Below, one piece after another: positions 1 to 13,351 of a stretch of 64,000 nt of DNA. Both the position numbers and the translations under genes were made by a program. Within the stretch, counting starts at the first letter, position 1. Every line of letters begins with the position of its first letter. This DNA is from Ficedula albicollis. Lineage: Eukaryota > Chordata > Aves > Passeriformes > Muscicapidae. Where the stretch lies: positions 43,932,864-43,996,863 of the forward strand of contig NC_021677.1 in assembly GCF_000247815.1 (NCBI RefSeq), read 5' to 3'. The notes below the pieces were generated by a model. That model saw only the letters and a program-made list of their open reading frames with translations, was not told the origin of the DNA and made no database searches.

Positions 1-1410
1 ATTTTAAAGTATTCGGCAAAATAAAGTGCCTTGCTGTTGCTCTGTCCTCTTTGGACTTGTCCCAGGATGCCCTTGTAACGAAAAAGACTTTGCAGGTTTT
101 CTGGCTGTAAATTATTTCTGTGAATACTTGGGTATGTACCATCATATTCAGTCTATTCAGCTAATATAAGTGCCAGCAGAGGTCTCATTAAATAGTTCAA
201 ACTCAGCCTCTCTGAATCTAAAAGCTTTGTAAGACTATGGGCTTTCAAACCTACACAGTTTTTACCCTGGATATCTAACATTGGTGAAGGATGATCTTTT
301 CAATCTCCTGCACAGGGAATTTTTGCTGTTTGTTCTTAACTGAATGTTTATTCCATATGGAAGGGCAGAGTTAAAGTGTTTGAACATGCAATTACACTGC
401 TCTTTAGTCTTGCCAATCAGGCTGCTTTCCAGATGCTGGCACAGCAGAAGTATAATTTTTTTCTCTCACAGTCACTGCGGATAATTTGATGCAACTTGGA
501 TGAGAGGGAATTTTCTACAACTTGACTCAAAGATTACATCCCTTGGAGGAGAGAATGAAGGAAGCAAGTTTAGCATATTAAGAACTGGGGGCATTTGGGC
601 ACACATCAGATAAGCCTGACTCTCTTTTGTATGCTCAGCTTTGAAATCCTAGTTATGAAACACTGTATATTTCTGTCAATAAGGCTTGTAATTCTCATTG
701 ACAAATGGGATAAGATGGCTGCAGCAGTAACATTCGAGCTACAAAGCACCTTTGCACTCCCCACAAATGCATATAACCCTTAGAGGAAAGTCATTTCCTT
801 TTAGACCTTTTCAAAACTCCAGTCTCTCCTCCAACAAAATATTTCACACAAATAGGTCTTTCTGTGCTAGCAAAGCCCTTGTAAAATCAATAAGGTTTTG
901 GAACATTGCTTTACTATCTTGTTGCAAAGAGGGACTCCATTGATTTTGGTGTAACATCTAATTGGGAGACAATGTACTATATATTCTTAAAAATGAAGTA
1001 CTGGTACCTGACATCACACAGACAGGCTTTTGTGGTGGAAGAATTCCAGTCATCATAGAATTTAAAGTCTTAATTTGAGCTATACAGGAATCAAGCAGAA
1101 TTTATAAAAATTCTGAACATTTTTGCATACATTAAAGGGTAAATTAATTTACGTGATTATATCATGACTATTGGTTCTCCAGGACTAAAATGGACTATCT
1201 GGATTTGATAACACTGTGTTTTGAGAGACAATATCCTTAACTATGTTTTATCTAGACTTCTTTGTATCAAGATAGCTCACCAGTTCAAATAAAACACTGC
1301 CTAACTTCTGGTTTTGTTTTGAAGTTTTTCTATTTTAGCTGTATGGAACTGGCAAAGACATCACAATGTGTAGTGGACAAGGTGCAGAACATCTATTCCT
1401 TGCTATATAC
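1..1410. other. unassigned AT-rich sequence
   Basis: No gene or repeat family is recognised. Two overlapping open frames of about 60 codons (595-943, plus strand) have no recognisable motif and are no longer than expected by chance in stop-rich DNA. Confidence 0.6.
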
Positions 1411-1566
1411 TCACTAGTTTGTCATCCAATATACATTTGTATTCACTAGTTTGTCATCCCATATACATTTATAAGTCTTTGCAAGCATACTTGCTTTCAT
1501 TATCTCACTAGTTTGTCATCCAATATACATTTGTAAGTCTTTGCAAGCATACTTGCTTTCATTATA
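1411..1566. repeat. short tandem repeat, three copies (32 + 62 + 62 bp)
   Basis: The start TCACTAGTTTGTCATCC occurs at 1411, 1443 and 1505. Copies two (1443-1504) and three (1505-1566) are full 62-bp units with about three differences. Copy one is a 32-bp partial unit that resembles copy three more than its immediate neighbour. This suggests two successive slippage or unequal-exchange events. There is no coding potential. Confidence 0.9.
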
Positions 1567-3584
1567 TGCTCTAAATCAAAAATGCACCCAGAAAAAAACC
1601 CCAAAAAACTGTCGTAATATCTTCTTCATAGCCATTGTCAACCCTAATAACATGTTGTGGGTTTAATATTTTTTTAATAGACTAGATGGGGCTCAGAGGA
1701 GCTGAGCTCCTTTAAAAGAGGAAGGTCAGATGTAATTGAAAGGTACTAATGATTAGCAGGTGTAACCGTTCAGCTTCTTTTTAAAATGAAAATAGGGCCT
1801 TTTTATATTAAGAAAATACAGAAGGAGTATTAAGCAGTCTGTTTTCAGCAAAGATTAAGATGTATGAGAGAGGCAATGGAGGCCTGGGAAATAGATTGTA
1901 AGTAAACAATGTATGCTTGCAAGGTGTATAGTTGCAGAAGAAATAACGTAAGAATCTAGGGGCTCTTACAGTCTGATGTTAAATTAGTTCAACAGAGCTG
2001 TAATGCTCTCAGAGTGGAATTAATAGGGTGGTGATTCAGGTATACTAGATTTGAACTGCAGAGCTTTTAAAAGCTCTATGCAATGTTTTAAAATATAGAA
2101 TCAAAGACTCCAGCTCTGAAACTCAGCATATTGCAATATCACTGCAGGCTTGAGCAGAGCAAGGGAGCTTAAACATGAAGTACTGTTGTTCTGTCACTGA
2201 CTCCAGGTGTCTGCATAAATGACGCCTACAACCTAAAAATATTGTGGACAGATGTCTGGTTTGGGTTCCTGTATTCTTTGCAGGATCTCAAAGAAATTTA
2301 GGCACCTCAGAGCATAGTCTGGGTGGTGTAGCATGGTCCAGAGTAACTAGGAAACACTAAATGTAAGGGTGTATCTGAAAGGTGGGGGATGGCTATCTGG
2401 GTTTCTGCTTGATAATTCTTACTGTAATTCTTACTATGCTACTCAAAAACAAAACCTAATTTCAATTTCATGTGCATGCTTTTTCATTGTGCTTGCTTTT
2501 TTCATTTTTCATTTAGTGGAGGGAATGTGGGGATAGAGGCTACTTCAGGAGGCAGCAATGTGGGAAGACACACCAGATGCTTCTGACTTGGTGAGAGGAG
2601 AAAAGAAGACATGATTTGCTGGGCCACAGAGGGTGGGATGGTGACATTTTTGTAGCTTCACAGTTAGAGATCTGATCCACTGTTGTGAAATACAGCCACT
2701 GAGTTAAATGTGGAAACTACTTTATTTTGCTATGTGAGTGTGCAGTGCCTTTAATTATCTGGCCGAACATGACTCTTACAAATAATAGAAAGTGGGTGAG
2801 ATTGGAGACTGATGTTAATTTCTTTTAGCTTGAGTTTTGAATTTGTATGTTTTAAGGCCACTTCAGGAGTTGCCAGTGCTTGTAGAGTTAACAGAAGCAC
2901 AATTTTAGATGTTATAATTTTTTTCATTTTGGTGAAGAGATGGAGGTGTTTTGAGACTGGTTAAGCCTTTGCATTTAGATTCTCTTTTAAACTAAGATAT
3001 ATTTTCAGAGCCAGCATGCAAAACATGCTGCTAATGTCGTGTTCTCCAGTGCAAGGATCAGGCTTTTGCAATCCACTGAAAAAACCCAAAAGCTTTAAAT
3101 AACATCACCCCATCCCCTACATCCAGTAGTGTTATTAGGCATTGACAGAGGTCCAGGTAAAATATAAAGTGGGTTTTTTTTTCTCTCCTCATATAAATAA
3201 GAAAAAAAGCCAGTTTTACCTGTACCACTGTTTTTGCTATTAACCAGACAAAACGTCTGAGAGGAAATTCAGTTGAGCGAATCTGAAAATGAGTGACTAC
3301 TGAGAATCTCTGTTAGGTTTGATAATAGTCACAAACCCTTTTGAATCAAGAGAAGAAACAAGGCTTAATGTGACTTGAAATCAGAGGCATGTGGGTGTTG
3401 CCCCTGGGTAGCTGCCTTCTTCGGTAACTTTTTTTTATCTTGGCTTTGTCCGTGCTGCTTGTTTAGATGTCGGCTCTGCCTGTGGATCGGGCTCTGGGTG
3501 TGTCTGCCACAATGGAAATGGAGACCAAATCTGGGCAGTGAACTATGATTAATGGGCAGTCTGTTATGATTAATAAATATCACA
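1567..3584. other. unassigned sequence
   Basis: No gene, RNA or named repeat is recognised. Short A-rich runs occur near 1590-1610. Every frame carries many stops. Confidence 0.55.
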
Positions 3585-3703
3585 CACTCGGAGTCCATGC
3601 TATATGTGATATAACTACTTTGAATGTCTTCCTTTTCCTGCATAATCACTCGGAGTCCATGCTATGTGATATAACTACTTTGAATGTCTTCCTTTTCCTG
3701 CAT
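3585..3703. repeat. tandem duplication, about 62-bp period
   Basis: The segment starting CACTCGGAGTCCATGCTA at 3585 is repeated from 3647. Copy one (3585-3643) has TATATG where copy two (3647-3703) has TATG, a 2-bp length change; the rest matches to the shared CCTTTTCCTGCAT end. The repeat falls in a 99-codon plus-strand open frame (3545-3844) with no recognised motif, which I do not call a gene. Confidence 0.9.
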
Positions 3704-6700
3704 GGGGCAGCCATTTCTTTTCTGCTTTCCTACACCTCCCAGCACGTTGCCTGCATTCATATGTGTGGAATGTGTGTACAGAATATTATTTTCCTCTCTG
3801 GAGGCTGCTCGTCTATTTATTCAAGAGGGAGAGGCATAAACTGAGCCATTAGTGGGAGAAATAGAGCCTGAGCACACAGCAGCAACCATCTTTTAATGAG
3901 TCTATTTGTACTGGGCCAGCGGGCAGCCCTGACATTGAGTCAAACCTGAGAGTGGATCTGGCAGCCAGCCAGCGTTCTGCTGAGAAGAAGCTAAATTATG
4001 CATCTTATTTGGTACATTTATTAAAAGATCTTTCTAACATTTCCAGGCAAAAGTCCCAAAACAAATGCTACTATCATTTAAGAGCCTTGCAGTTGTGAGC
4101 TACATTTAATACATTACAATTCCCCCATAATAGCTTTCTGGTGTTGGCTGAGCTTCATCTCTCAGTGGTGTTTCATAAATTGTTATGGTAGAGAGATATT
4201 AAGGGGAAGGAATTCTCCCTGAGCTAGGAGTGTGGAGGAAGATAATTGGGCACTGGGGGTGCCCAGCTCTGTCCTGACTTGGAGCAAAACCTGGCATTGC
4301 AGCCACGGCTGCTCTGCAGAAAGGCAGCTGCCATTTGTGTCAAACAGTGCAGAGACTTCTGCTGACAAATCTGACACGCACATGCTGATTGACCTCAGGC
4401 AAACACTGTGGGATGCTCACTTTGAAACTCTCCTCCCTTTTTTTTTAACTTCTCAGGTTTGAGTTGATAACAAACACCTCCTGGAGAACTGATTGCTCCT
4501 CTGCAAGTTTTCTTGCACTGTTTTGTAAGCATGGAGATTCTGCCTAGGGAACAAGCTTTTTTCTAAGCCTAGCCCTAGCATGATTGCTTACAGAGTTTTT
4601 ATTGGACATCAGGCAGCTGTATTACAGAAATCTTTCTCTGACTGGCAGCTGCTAGGGTCCTGTTACACTGTGCTGAATCCTTTCTACAGCATAAAACCGT
4701 CAGAGCTGAGGATCTCAGCTTATGATTAGAGTTTAGCAGTACATTGTTCTGACCAGCTCTTCCTCTTTCATTGTTCCCTACAGCCATAGTTTGCTTCTCA
4801 GCAACTGTGTTCCTCCCTTAGCTGGTGAGCAGTTCTCACAGATGTTACTGGCTGGCCTGTCATCACAGGAACTTCTTTATGCATCTCTGACTGAGCAACA
4901 CTCAGTGAATCTGGATCCTGACAGGGCCTGTGTATAAGTCCTGATTTGAATTTCCAGCCTTTTGAAAAATCTTTTCTGACCAACCTGTATCTAATTTTTT
5001 TTATCCAAATGATCCCTCTGGAAGGGTGTATGAAGATAATGTTCCCTTGAGATGGAAAGAAGTCAGCAGATAGCAATTTAAAAATTGCCTCAGAACTGAT
5101 CCAAGTGTAGTGGAAAGCACTCCAGGAAAGCTGTCTTCCTCTGTGTAATTTTTAAAAAATGGAGTAAAAAGTATGGCATCACCCTTTGGAGTGGGAAGAA
5201 AATGCAGGCAACATCATGTTACTGCTCAAGTCATCAGACTTCTTACATAAAGGCTGATACACGTAGCCTGAAGACAAATTCGCCTTTTGCAGTAGTGTAC
5301 ATGGGACATATGGGCTTCACGTCTCAATTCCTATTTCACTTACTTCCTAATGTATAATCGTCAGGTTTGCTTATTTTTTTTTTACTCAATGCTCTGTTCA
5401 GGTGATAAGAGTTTAAAGCATAGGCATATAGAGAACAAAGGAAAGCATTAACATTTATCCTTAGCACTCCAGGTATTTTAGGTGGGTCTGATTGGGCTGC
5501 CAATTGTAGCAACTGCAAGGTTGAGGATCATATATTATTTAAAGGTCAGTTTCTTTAAAAGACACAGCTTTTCAGTTGTCAGACTTAACAATGTGGCCTT
5601 GAACTGTTTTCATGCTGAATGTCAGCTTGATGCAGATACAGTTCATGAATACACAGTCCTAAATGTCTTTGTGTTTCTTGAGAATGACAATAGGGAAAAT
5701 GTACTTTAGTTGTTTTAAATGCCATCCTGCTTTGAACTCAAAAATTAATGTTTGGCTTCCTGAGAAAATCTTTGGTAACATTTACATATCTTGTACAAAT
5801 TCTGCAGAGAAATTTGCATCTAAATTCTGTGTCTGCCGTTAAGAGTATATCTGTGAGAGATGATCAGAACTTCATCTATGACTGTAACTTTGAAATGCTG
5901 CAGTTGATGTCCTGTCTAGATGCAAGCACTTGATGCAAACACTTGAAGTGACTTTAAAACATTAATTCATGGGCAGCCTAACAGTAATAAGCACCTGGGA
6001 AGTGAGGCAATGAAAACTGTCCATGCAATTAATTTCCTTTGGTTAGATACATGTCAGTACCAGAGACAAGATTCTAAACACTTTTTCTGTTTTTCTGCCT
6101 CATTTGAAACACAGCAGTTTATGCTAGGAGTTTTCTTTGTAAAACTTTGAAAATACAGGGAGGTGGTGAGCAGGAGAGAAGACAGCAAGAAAAACAGTGC
6201 ATGGTTTTTTGGTTATGGCAACTAAATTCTACCTGAGGAAGTGATTCTTTCTTTCTGGGTGATTCAAAGCAAATTTCTTTTGTCTGAATAATGAAAATTT
6301 GGTTTATTTTAATTTCAGAATTGAAGACTCTCAGTAATTTCACAGAAGAGTTGTTAAATGACAGGTTGCAGGAAAGGACTGTGGAAATTGTGCTGGGAGA
6401 ATATTCACAACTGCATATTTGAATAGCACTGAATACTGAATGAGGACTCTAGCAAATCAGAGGTAAGAACCATGAAATGCCTTAGACATCTGAATGCCAC
6501 TTGGAGGTGTCCATGCTCACCTTCCAGTTACTAACTTCATCATCCATAGGACTATCCTAAACTCTAGAATTTAGGATACACTTTATATCTCAGTCTGTCT
6601 TCCTCGTACCACCTCTTTAAATGTTACAGTTCTTTATTCATTTGAAGTAGGGCTATGTAGTTAATTAGGCAGTTCATAATTTTGGGAACCCAGATGATTA

Positions 6701-8487
6701 GCTCTGAATTATTCTGGGTAGTACTCTCATTGCTTATTTTTAGTAATTGTAAAAGTAAGTGTCAGAATGTTTTTAATTGTTGCCTAATTTAGGTTCCCTG
6801 GAGGCTAAATATAACTTCTAATAATGTAAAAAACAAGACATGTCTAAAGATTCCCTAAAAGAAAGTTACTGAGTGTATGGGCTAAGGACTGGTAAGTTTC
6901 AATGGGAATATTATTTTTTCTTTTCAAAGCTCCATGTGTAACTGACTTGATTGTTCATAGAAGCAAGCAGGGAAGATGCTGAAGGGCTTGCTTACTGGCC
7001 TTCTCTGGTGTACCACTTGCTGTGTGCACCACCAGGGCTGTGAATATGATGTTTCAGGATGAAAGTATCCTTTTAGATGTGGGCATTTTTTTTCATAATA
7101 GGTATTAAGGATTTTCAAGATTTTTAATTTATCAATAACACAAAAAAAATAATATATTCCAGCAAACATTACAATATATCAGTTATGAGTCCTAGGAGAA
7201 TTGATGTGTGTATGTGTGCAGCTCTTTGAATTATTATAAGTTACAGTTATATAATTACGTAGAGTTATATATATACATATATATAACTACACAATTATAT
7301 ATTAATACTTACAGTTATTAACACAATTAATATAACTTACCGTAAAACCTTAATGATGATTTAACTTAGTTTCCACAGGAATCATCAAAGTTATTACCAT
7401 ATTATTTGAATTCTACAAGTGTCTTTTTCACAAACCTTGTCTTTTATCTGGTTACACGCTTTGTAGACAGGAGTGACAATCCAGACAAAAAGGTGGATTA
7501 CACAAAGTCAGTTAAATACTGATTTCAGAAGGTATGTGTGATAGTGTATAGATCACAGGATGAAGCTATCCACGTTCAGTGCTGACACTTAGGAGCACTT
7601 TTCACTGCTTCTTATGATTCTAAGGCTGTTGTGGACTGCTGGTGCTTGCATTCCCAGCATTTTTTTCTCATATGTTATGTGAGTCAGAGAGTCATTTCAC
7701 ATGCTAAAGATGGAATCCTTGTGACAGCATGATCATCCGCCTCCTCCAAGTGCTGCAGTGTGGCTGTGCCATGCATTAAATAAATGACTAGATCTTTGTA
7801 ATGCCAATGTAACTTTATGGGTGAGGATTATTTGTATTTATAGCATCCATAAAGCAATTTATAGTCCTTCTTCTGCCGGTTATTTTGTGCTTTTGAGCTG
7901 AAAGAGTGGACTGCAATGACTTGAAATGCAACTCAAGTGTGCTTCAAAGGTTGAAAGGCTTTCCAGGTCAAAGGCAGTGAATGTGAATAGCAATAATAAC
8001 TACTCTTTTTTTGTTACCATGTATTTAGATCTTTGCCTTTGGGCTGTTGATCTCCTTTGGGAGAGCAGATGCTAAGGATGCCTTGGAGCATGCATGCTTT
8101 GTAAATCTGGAAATCAAGAAATAGAGGTGCTAAGGTGGCATGCTGTATCACCTACCAGACTGTGGTGCTGAAAGCATAAGTCCCCAAGTCTGTCTGAAGG
8201 TGCTGCTTAAATAGTTCTGATTTAATCTTTGTAAATCTTGATGAACTGGAAGACTGCTACTCAGAACTAAATTTGAATTTTAGTGGATAGTCACACTGAG
8301 GGGGTCTGAGAATGAGTGCACCACATGTTGAAAATGGAACAGAATTATTCTCGGTGTTTGATCCTACCACTACCAAAGGGATGGTGCCTTAACCTCTTCA
8401 TAGAAGGTTAAAATGTCATCTACTTGTGGTGGTGTGCTTAGGTCTTCCCATAGATACAAGGAAAGAACAATGGGAAAAAAGGCTCAA
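3704..8487. other. unassigned sequence, nearly 4.8 kb
   Basis: No exon or named repeat is recognised on either strand. The longest frames are about 60-90 codons and have no motif. The only structural item is the AT palindrome near 7.27 kb, listed separately. Confidence 0.5.
7263..7288. repeat. AT-rich inverted repeat (near-perfect palindrome)
   Basis: A 12-bp arm beginning AGTTATATATAT is followed by a 2-nt spacer and its exact reverse complement. It lies within a longer TA-rich tract (about 7245-7335). Such tracts can extrude cruciforms and are often length-polymorphic. No function is implied. Confidence 0.8.
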
Positions 8488-9143
<656 letters not shown>

Positions 9144-10021
9144 TAAGTGGGAAATGGTAACTTACCACAAAATGATTGTATGTTGGTTTAACAACAACCT
9201 CTCCAGTTCTGCTGATTAATGTTAGCTAAAAATATACTGTGCCTCTGTAAACATGCAGAGAATAGCACCTGACACCAAGAAGTTAAATACTCGTCTCATC
9301 TTGGCATCGATGTTGTCTCCAGAGGACACATTAATCAAAGGGAGTGGGAGGTATAAGAATGAGACCATAGCATTCATTAAAACTTAAAGTGTCTTATACC
9401 CATCTATTTTTTCTCCAAACAGCAGTACTAATCCATTCACAGAACTATATTACTGAGTCACACTTCTGCTTATTTTCTGAACTGTAAGAAATTTTGAGAA
9501 GAGAATGTACACTGCAGTGATAATTCAAGAATTGAAAAACTGCTACAAATAATGAAATTGAGGGAAGTGTTGCTGGTTAAAAAAAACCCAAAAACTCATC
9601 CTAAAGCCCTCAGAGACACAACAAGAATGTCTCTTGGCATACTCTATTTTGTTGGCCAGGGGTTTTTTGTTATGGAAAACAATCTTACATATTCTTTGAG
9701 GAAGTATATCTACTCTGAAATCCCGTGGGCTATTTAGCCACAACGTTTTTCTTCTTCTTCTGATGTGAGTAGAGAGCAAAATTTGTATCTGCTGCCTGCG
9801 TCTGCTACAGCTAATTTTTCAATTTATATGAATAAATAACCTGCCAAAACTAATTACTTCTCTTCAAATTCTAAATACATTATTTCTCCTTTTCCTTTCC
9901 CCCATCTGTCTTGCTTTAATTATTTTTGCATCAGTTGTCATTTTAGAAGCTAGCTTGGTCTAAAAAGGGATGGTTGCATGTGTCTTGGTATTTTAATTTA
10001 ACTAATTATGATTGCTGCTTT
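9144..10021. other. unassigned sequence
   Basis: Nothing is recognised. A 78-codon minus-strand frame and a 61-codon plus-strand frame overlap at 9543-9779; neither has a motif. Confidence 0.55.
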
Positions 10022-10157
10022 TTTTTTTCTTAGTATCTGGAGGCAGATATGGAGTAGATGCTCATATAACAGTGTTTTTGATTTGATGGTTTTTCTCTTA
10101 GTATCTGGAGGCAGATATGGAGTGGATGCTCATATAACAGTGTTTTTGATTTGATGG
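10022..10157. repeat. tandem duplication, 68-bp unit
   Basis: Copy one (10022-10089) and copy two (10090-10157) are in direct orientation with no spacer. They share CTTAGTATCTGGAGGCAGAT and a TTTGATTTGATGG end. I see two substitutions, at 10027/10095 (T/C) and 10056/10124 (A/G). Each copy begins with a T run followed by CTTAG, which resembles a splice acceptor, but no exon is evident. Confidence 0.93.
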
Positions 10158-13100
10158 GTAAGAAGTTGTTCTGATCCAACATTACTTAGTAAAAAATTTC
10201 AGCAGAAACAGTCAGCCCAGAGTCTGCAAAACTGGTGGGTTGATTTACAAGAATTAGCTTCTCAAATTCCATTTTTCCATTTCACTCCATGGGACTATAA
10301 TCTCTGGTGCACAATTTGTCTGCAGACAGACTGATTCAGGAATGCATTGTCTGGCACTATTGGTTAACAGTGCAAAATTTAAGTATCAGAGATATCAGTG
10401 AATGATCTTGAGTGTGACTAACTCTGTGTGGAATTCATGAAAATATTTATGCTTTTACAGGATTCATATCATGAAGCATCCCAGTGATGATGTGATCTTA
10501 AAATTTTCTTTGTATCTGTGCCTTCTTTGGGTTTCTTCAGGTTTAGGGTTGTACCTCTGTTTTACAATGTTGCTGATACAGGCATATATCATCTGAAATA
10601 TTGGACTCTATACAGGATATTTGAGAAGGAAGTTTACCCAGCAGTTCTGCTGCAAAGGTACTAGCAGCAGTCCAGCCCAGGGAAATCTAGTTTTGTCTCA
10701 CTTTGGATTAAATAAAGTTGAACTTATATTTCTTACACTTAAGGCAAACAGCTGATAAGCTATCGTGAGACAGCAGTTTTCTGCAGACACCTTCTAAAAT
10801 GGAGCAATGAGGATTATTCTGTTCCCATCACTGTTACAGGAGACATTCAGGGAACTAGATGATATCTAAGGACCTGTCCAGCACAACCTATTCTCTTCAA
10901 CTCCCATCTGTCTGCTTTCCTTGCACATCCTTGCCCACCTCACTTCTTACTCTTCCTACCTTCTCTTTAAGGGTGTTCCTAGGCTGAGAGTAACCCATCC
11001 TATGTTAGACTTGCTAGTCTTAGGTTTTTTTACATAGCACTGAGATCTGTTTGATTTGGTAATGTTAGATGGACGTTTGTCTTGTGCTGTAATTTGCCAT
11101 ACAATCCTTATATTCTTCTTGTCTAATTTCGAAAACAGCTCTTCCATTCTTGTTCTGCTTCACCAAGGTCAGTGCCTGTCCTGCAACCCCCAGGACACTC
11201 AGGGAGGTGAAATCTTATTCAACCACAAGTCAGTTGAAGTTCTGGAGACAAGACTTCACCTTAACATTTTGACACTAAATAACATTCTTCCTGTTTACAT
11301 GACTGAAAAGAAAACTAATGTCATCTGCTTTATAAAGTGTTAGCACTTAATAAATACCAAAGAATATATTCTTTCATGTGTCCTGTGGGAACACTCTAAC
11401 TGTAACATCTGGGACTCCCATTTTCTTCATGCATTCTGAGAAGATCCTCAAAATATATCTTTATTATAATCCAGTTTATCTTTGAAGAGTGTTCAATAAT
11501 CCATTTATATTTAAATGCAATTTCATAAATACATTTGCTAAGGCACCTTGTAGATTACAAAATTTTCTTTAAACAATGATTTGTGTTACTACTTTTCATA
11601 CAAACAGGCATACCTAATTTATCTTTCACATATATATTGTAAACAAACACATCAATAATTTTATCACATGCTCTGGTATTTCCCATGTGAACAGAAGTGA
11701 TTTGCTATAGCCCAAGTTAGACACAAAGTTAAAATCTTATCTATTTAATTTTTTTTTCTTTTACCTTAGGCTACATACAGTCACTTAGACTACTATATTT
11801 AACTTCCAATAATCTTCTAATAGTTTGGATTTTTGCCAGTAGAAAGTGCCTTTTAAATTTTTAAATATTATTACATTTGATCAGCTAAAGAAGTTCCACT
11901 TTTTCTTAGGATTTCCTGTTTTTTTAATACCTTTTGTTGTTGACATGAAGTTGAGGTCTATGATAAGCCAGAGACACTGATCGTAATTATATGGCACAAG
12001 GTACTGTGCACAGGCCACCTTCAAGTCTTCAATTATCAATCTATTGTTGCAACATTTTGTTTGATAACACAGCATTCAGAAAACAGATACCCATCTCCAT
12101 GAAAAATAGGTTTTCTCAATTTTTTTTTTTTTAATCAGTATCGTGCTAACTTTTGGAAAAACTTGCAGTTTAGTCTTTTCATCATGGATTTAATCATGGA
12201 CAGATTCACAACAGCAAGGAGAGTTTTGAGAACCTTGTGACTGAAATTGTCTTCATTTTCTTGGCAGCTCTTATGGGTATGAAGTGTACAAAATCAACAT
12301 TTAAAGTGGCCTTCATTATGAGCCTAAGTGGATTTGAGACTGTGCCAGGAACCCTGCCCCACTAATAGCTTGTTCCAGCAATGGAATAAACAGTTCTGTA
12401 GCAAGTCCTTCAGATAGATTGCTTCTCCAGATTGGATACTCAGGTTTGTCCTTGCTGATTTTGTTGTCTGTATCAGTTCACTGCTGCCTTAGCATGATAG
12501 AAGGACTTGCTTTTCTGTGTTTTGGGACTTAGACGACAGTGAACAGAGAATTAGTCACAAGAATCGGTTCATAACACCCTAACAACTTCCTTAACAGGAT
12601 TGTGGCAGCAGCGGAAGTAAATTGACAAAAAGGAAAAAACTGAAGGGTTTCAGAAGCTGGAAATACAGTCTGCAATGACTGGCATGATGAAAATACAGAG
12701 AGACCAGTGATGAGAGGGAACTGTTGGCTTACTCTGTCCTAGTATGGAGAAACTCTACTTCTGAGAGCATGTGTTTCTAACACAGTCACAGTATTTCAAA
12801 TTGTTCTTTATCACTCAACCATCATTGCAGCAGGAATTAAGAGTGAAGTTTAGAATTCGGCCCTTGATTGATATGATGGCTTGGCTGGGATTTGAATTAC
12901 CATATCTCTTTGCCAGTCCCAAATGGACCCAAAATATGTTCCAAGGAAAAATGAACCTACTGTCACCTCATTCTGAAGCCCAGTTCTGCTTTTTTTTCCC
13001 CTAGCCATTCAAAAAATATACATGTGCTTGCTTCAAGGTCTACTCCATAATTTCCTGAAGTGTGAATTTTAAAATCCACTTACTTCCACTGTGCTTATCC

Positions 13101-13266
13101 TTATATGTCCTGCATGTGATGGGAGTCTCGTGTCTGAGCATTTCTGAAGTAAACAGAAATTTATAGTACTTGTGTCTTTACACACATATGGAAGATGTTG
13201 CAGAATCAGGTCCTGTGATACTTTTTTATGTACTCCTTGTGCTCTCATGCTGCATTCCAGCCTTAC
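10158..13266. other. unassigned sequence with one possible CR1 tail
   Basis: No exon is recognised. The only repeat-like piece is the degraded CR1-tail match near 10.85 kb. Frames such as 11056-11343 (95 codons, plus) and 12771-13004 (77 codons, plus) have no motif. A and T runs are frequent at 11.4-12.2 kb. Confidence 0.5.
10840..10905 (+). mobile_element. possible degraded CR1 3' tail
   Basis: GGGAACTAGATGATATCTAAGG followed by CC, GTCCAGCACAACC and TATTCT aligns by eye with the better preserved CR1 end at 47.69-47.74 kb (AAACTAGATGATCTTTAAGG, then CCCTTCCAACC and CATTCTGTG). The match is short and imperfect, and the body to the left is not recognisable, so chance similarity remains possible. 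Confidence 0.45.
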
Positions 13267-13351
13267 GGAAAGATAAAATCCTTATGTGGATCCTGGTGGT
13301 AGTCTCCATATGGAAAGATAAAATCCTTATGTGGATCCTGGTGGTAGTCTC
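13267..13351. repeat. tandem duplication, 45-bp period
   Basis: Forty bases starting GGAAAGATAAAATCC are identical at 13267-13306 and 13312-13351. The period of 45 bp keeps reading frame, so both strands stay open through it for 60-73 codons. There is no protein motif. Perfect identity suggests a young event. Confidence 0.93.

Noticed and set aside
1411..1566. CRISPR-like array
   Set aside because: The copies are contiguous tandem units without unique spacers, and the window is vertebrate.
10022..10157. Duplicated exon, because each copy begins with a T run and CTTAG
   Set aside because: The two copies do not hold a shared open frame with a donor site and no flanking exon is visible; a simple tandem duplication explains it.
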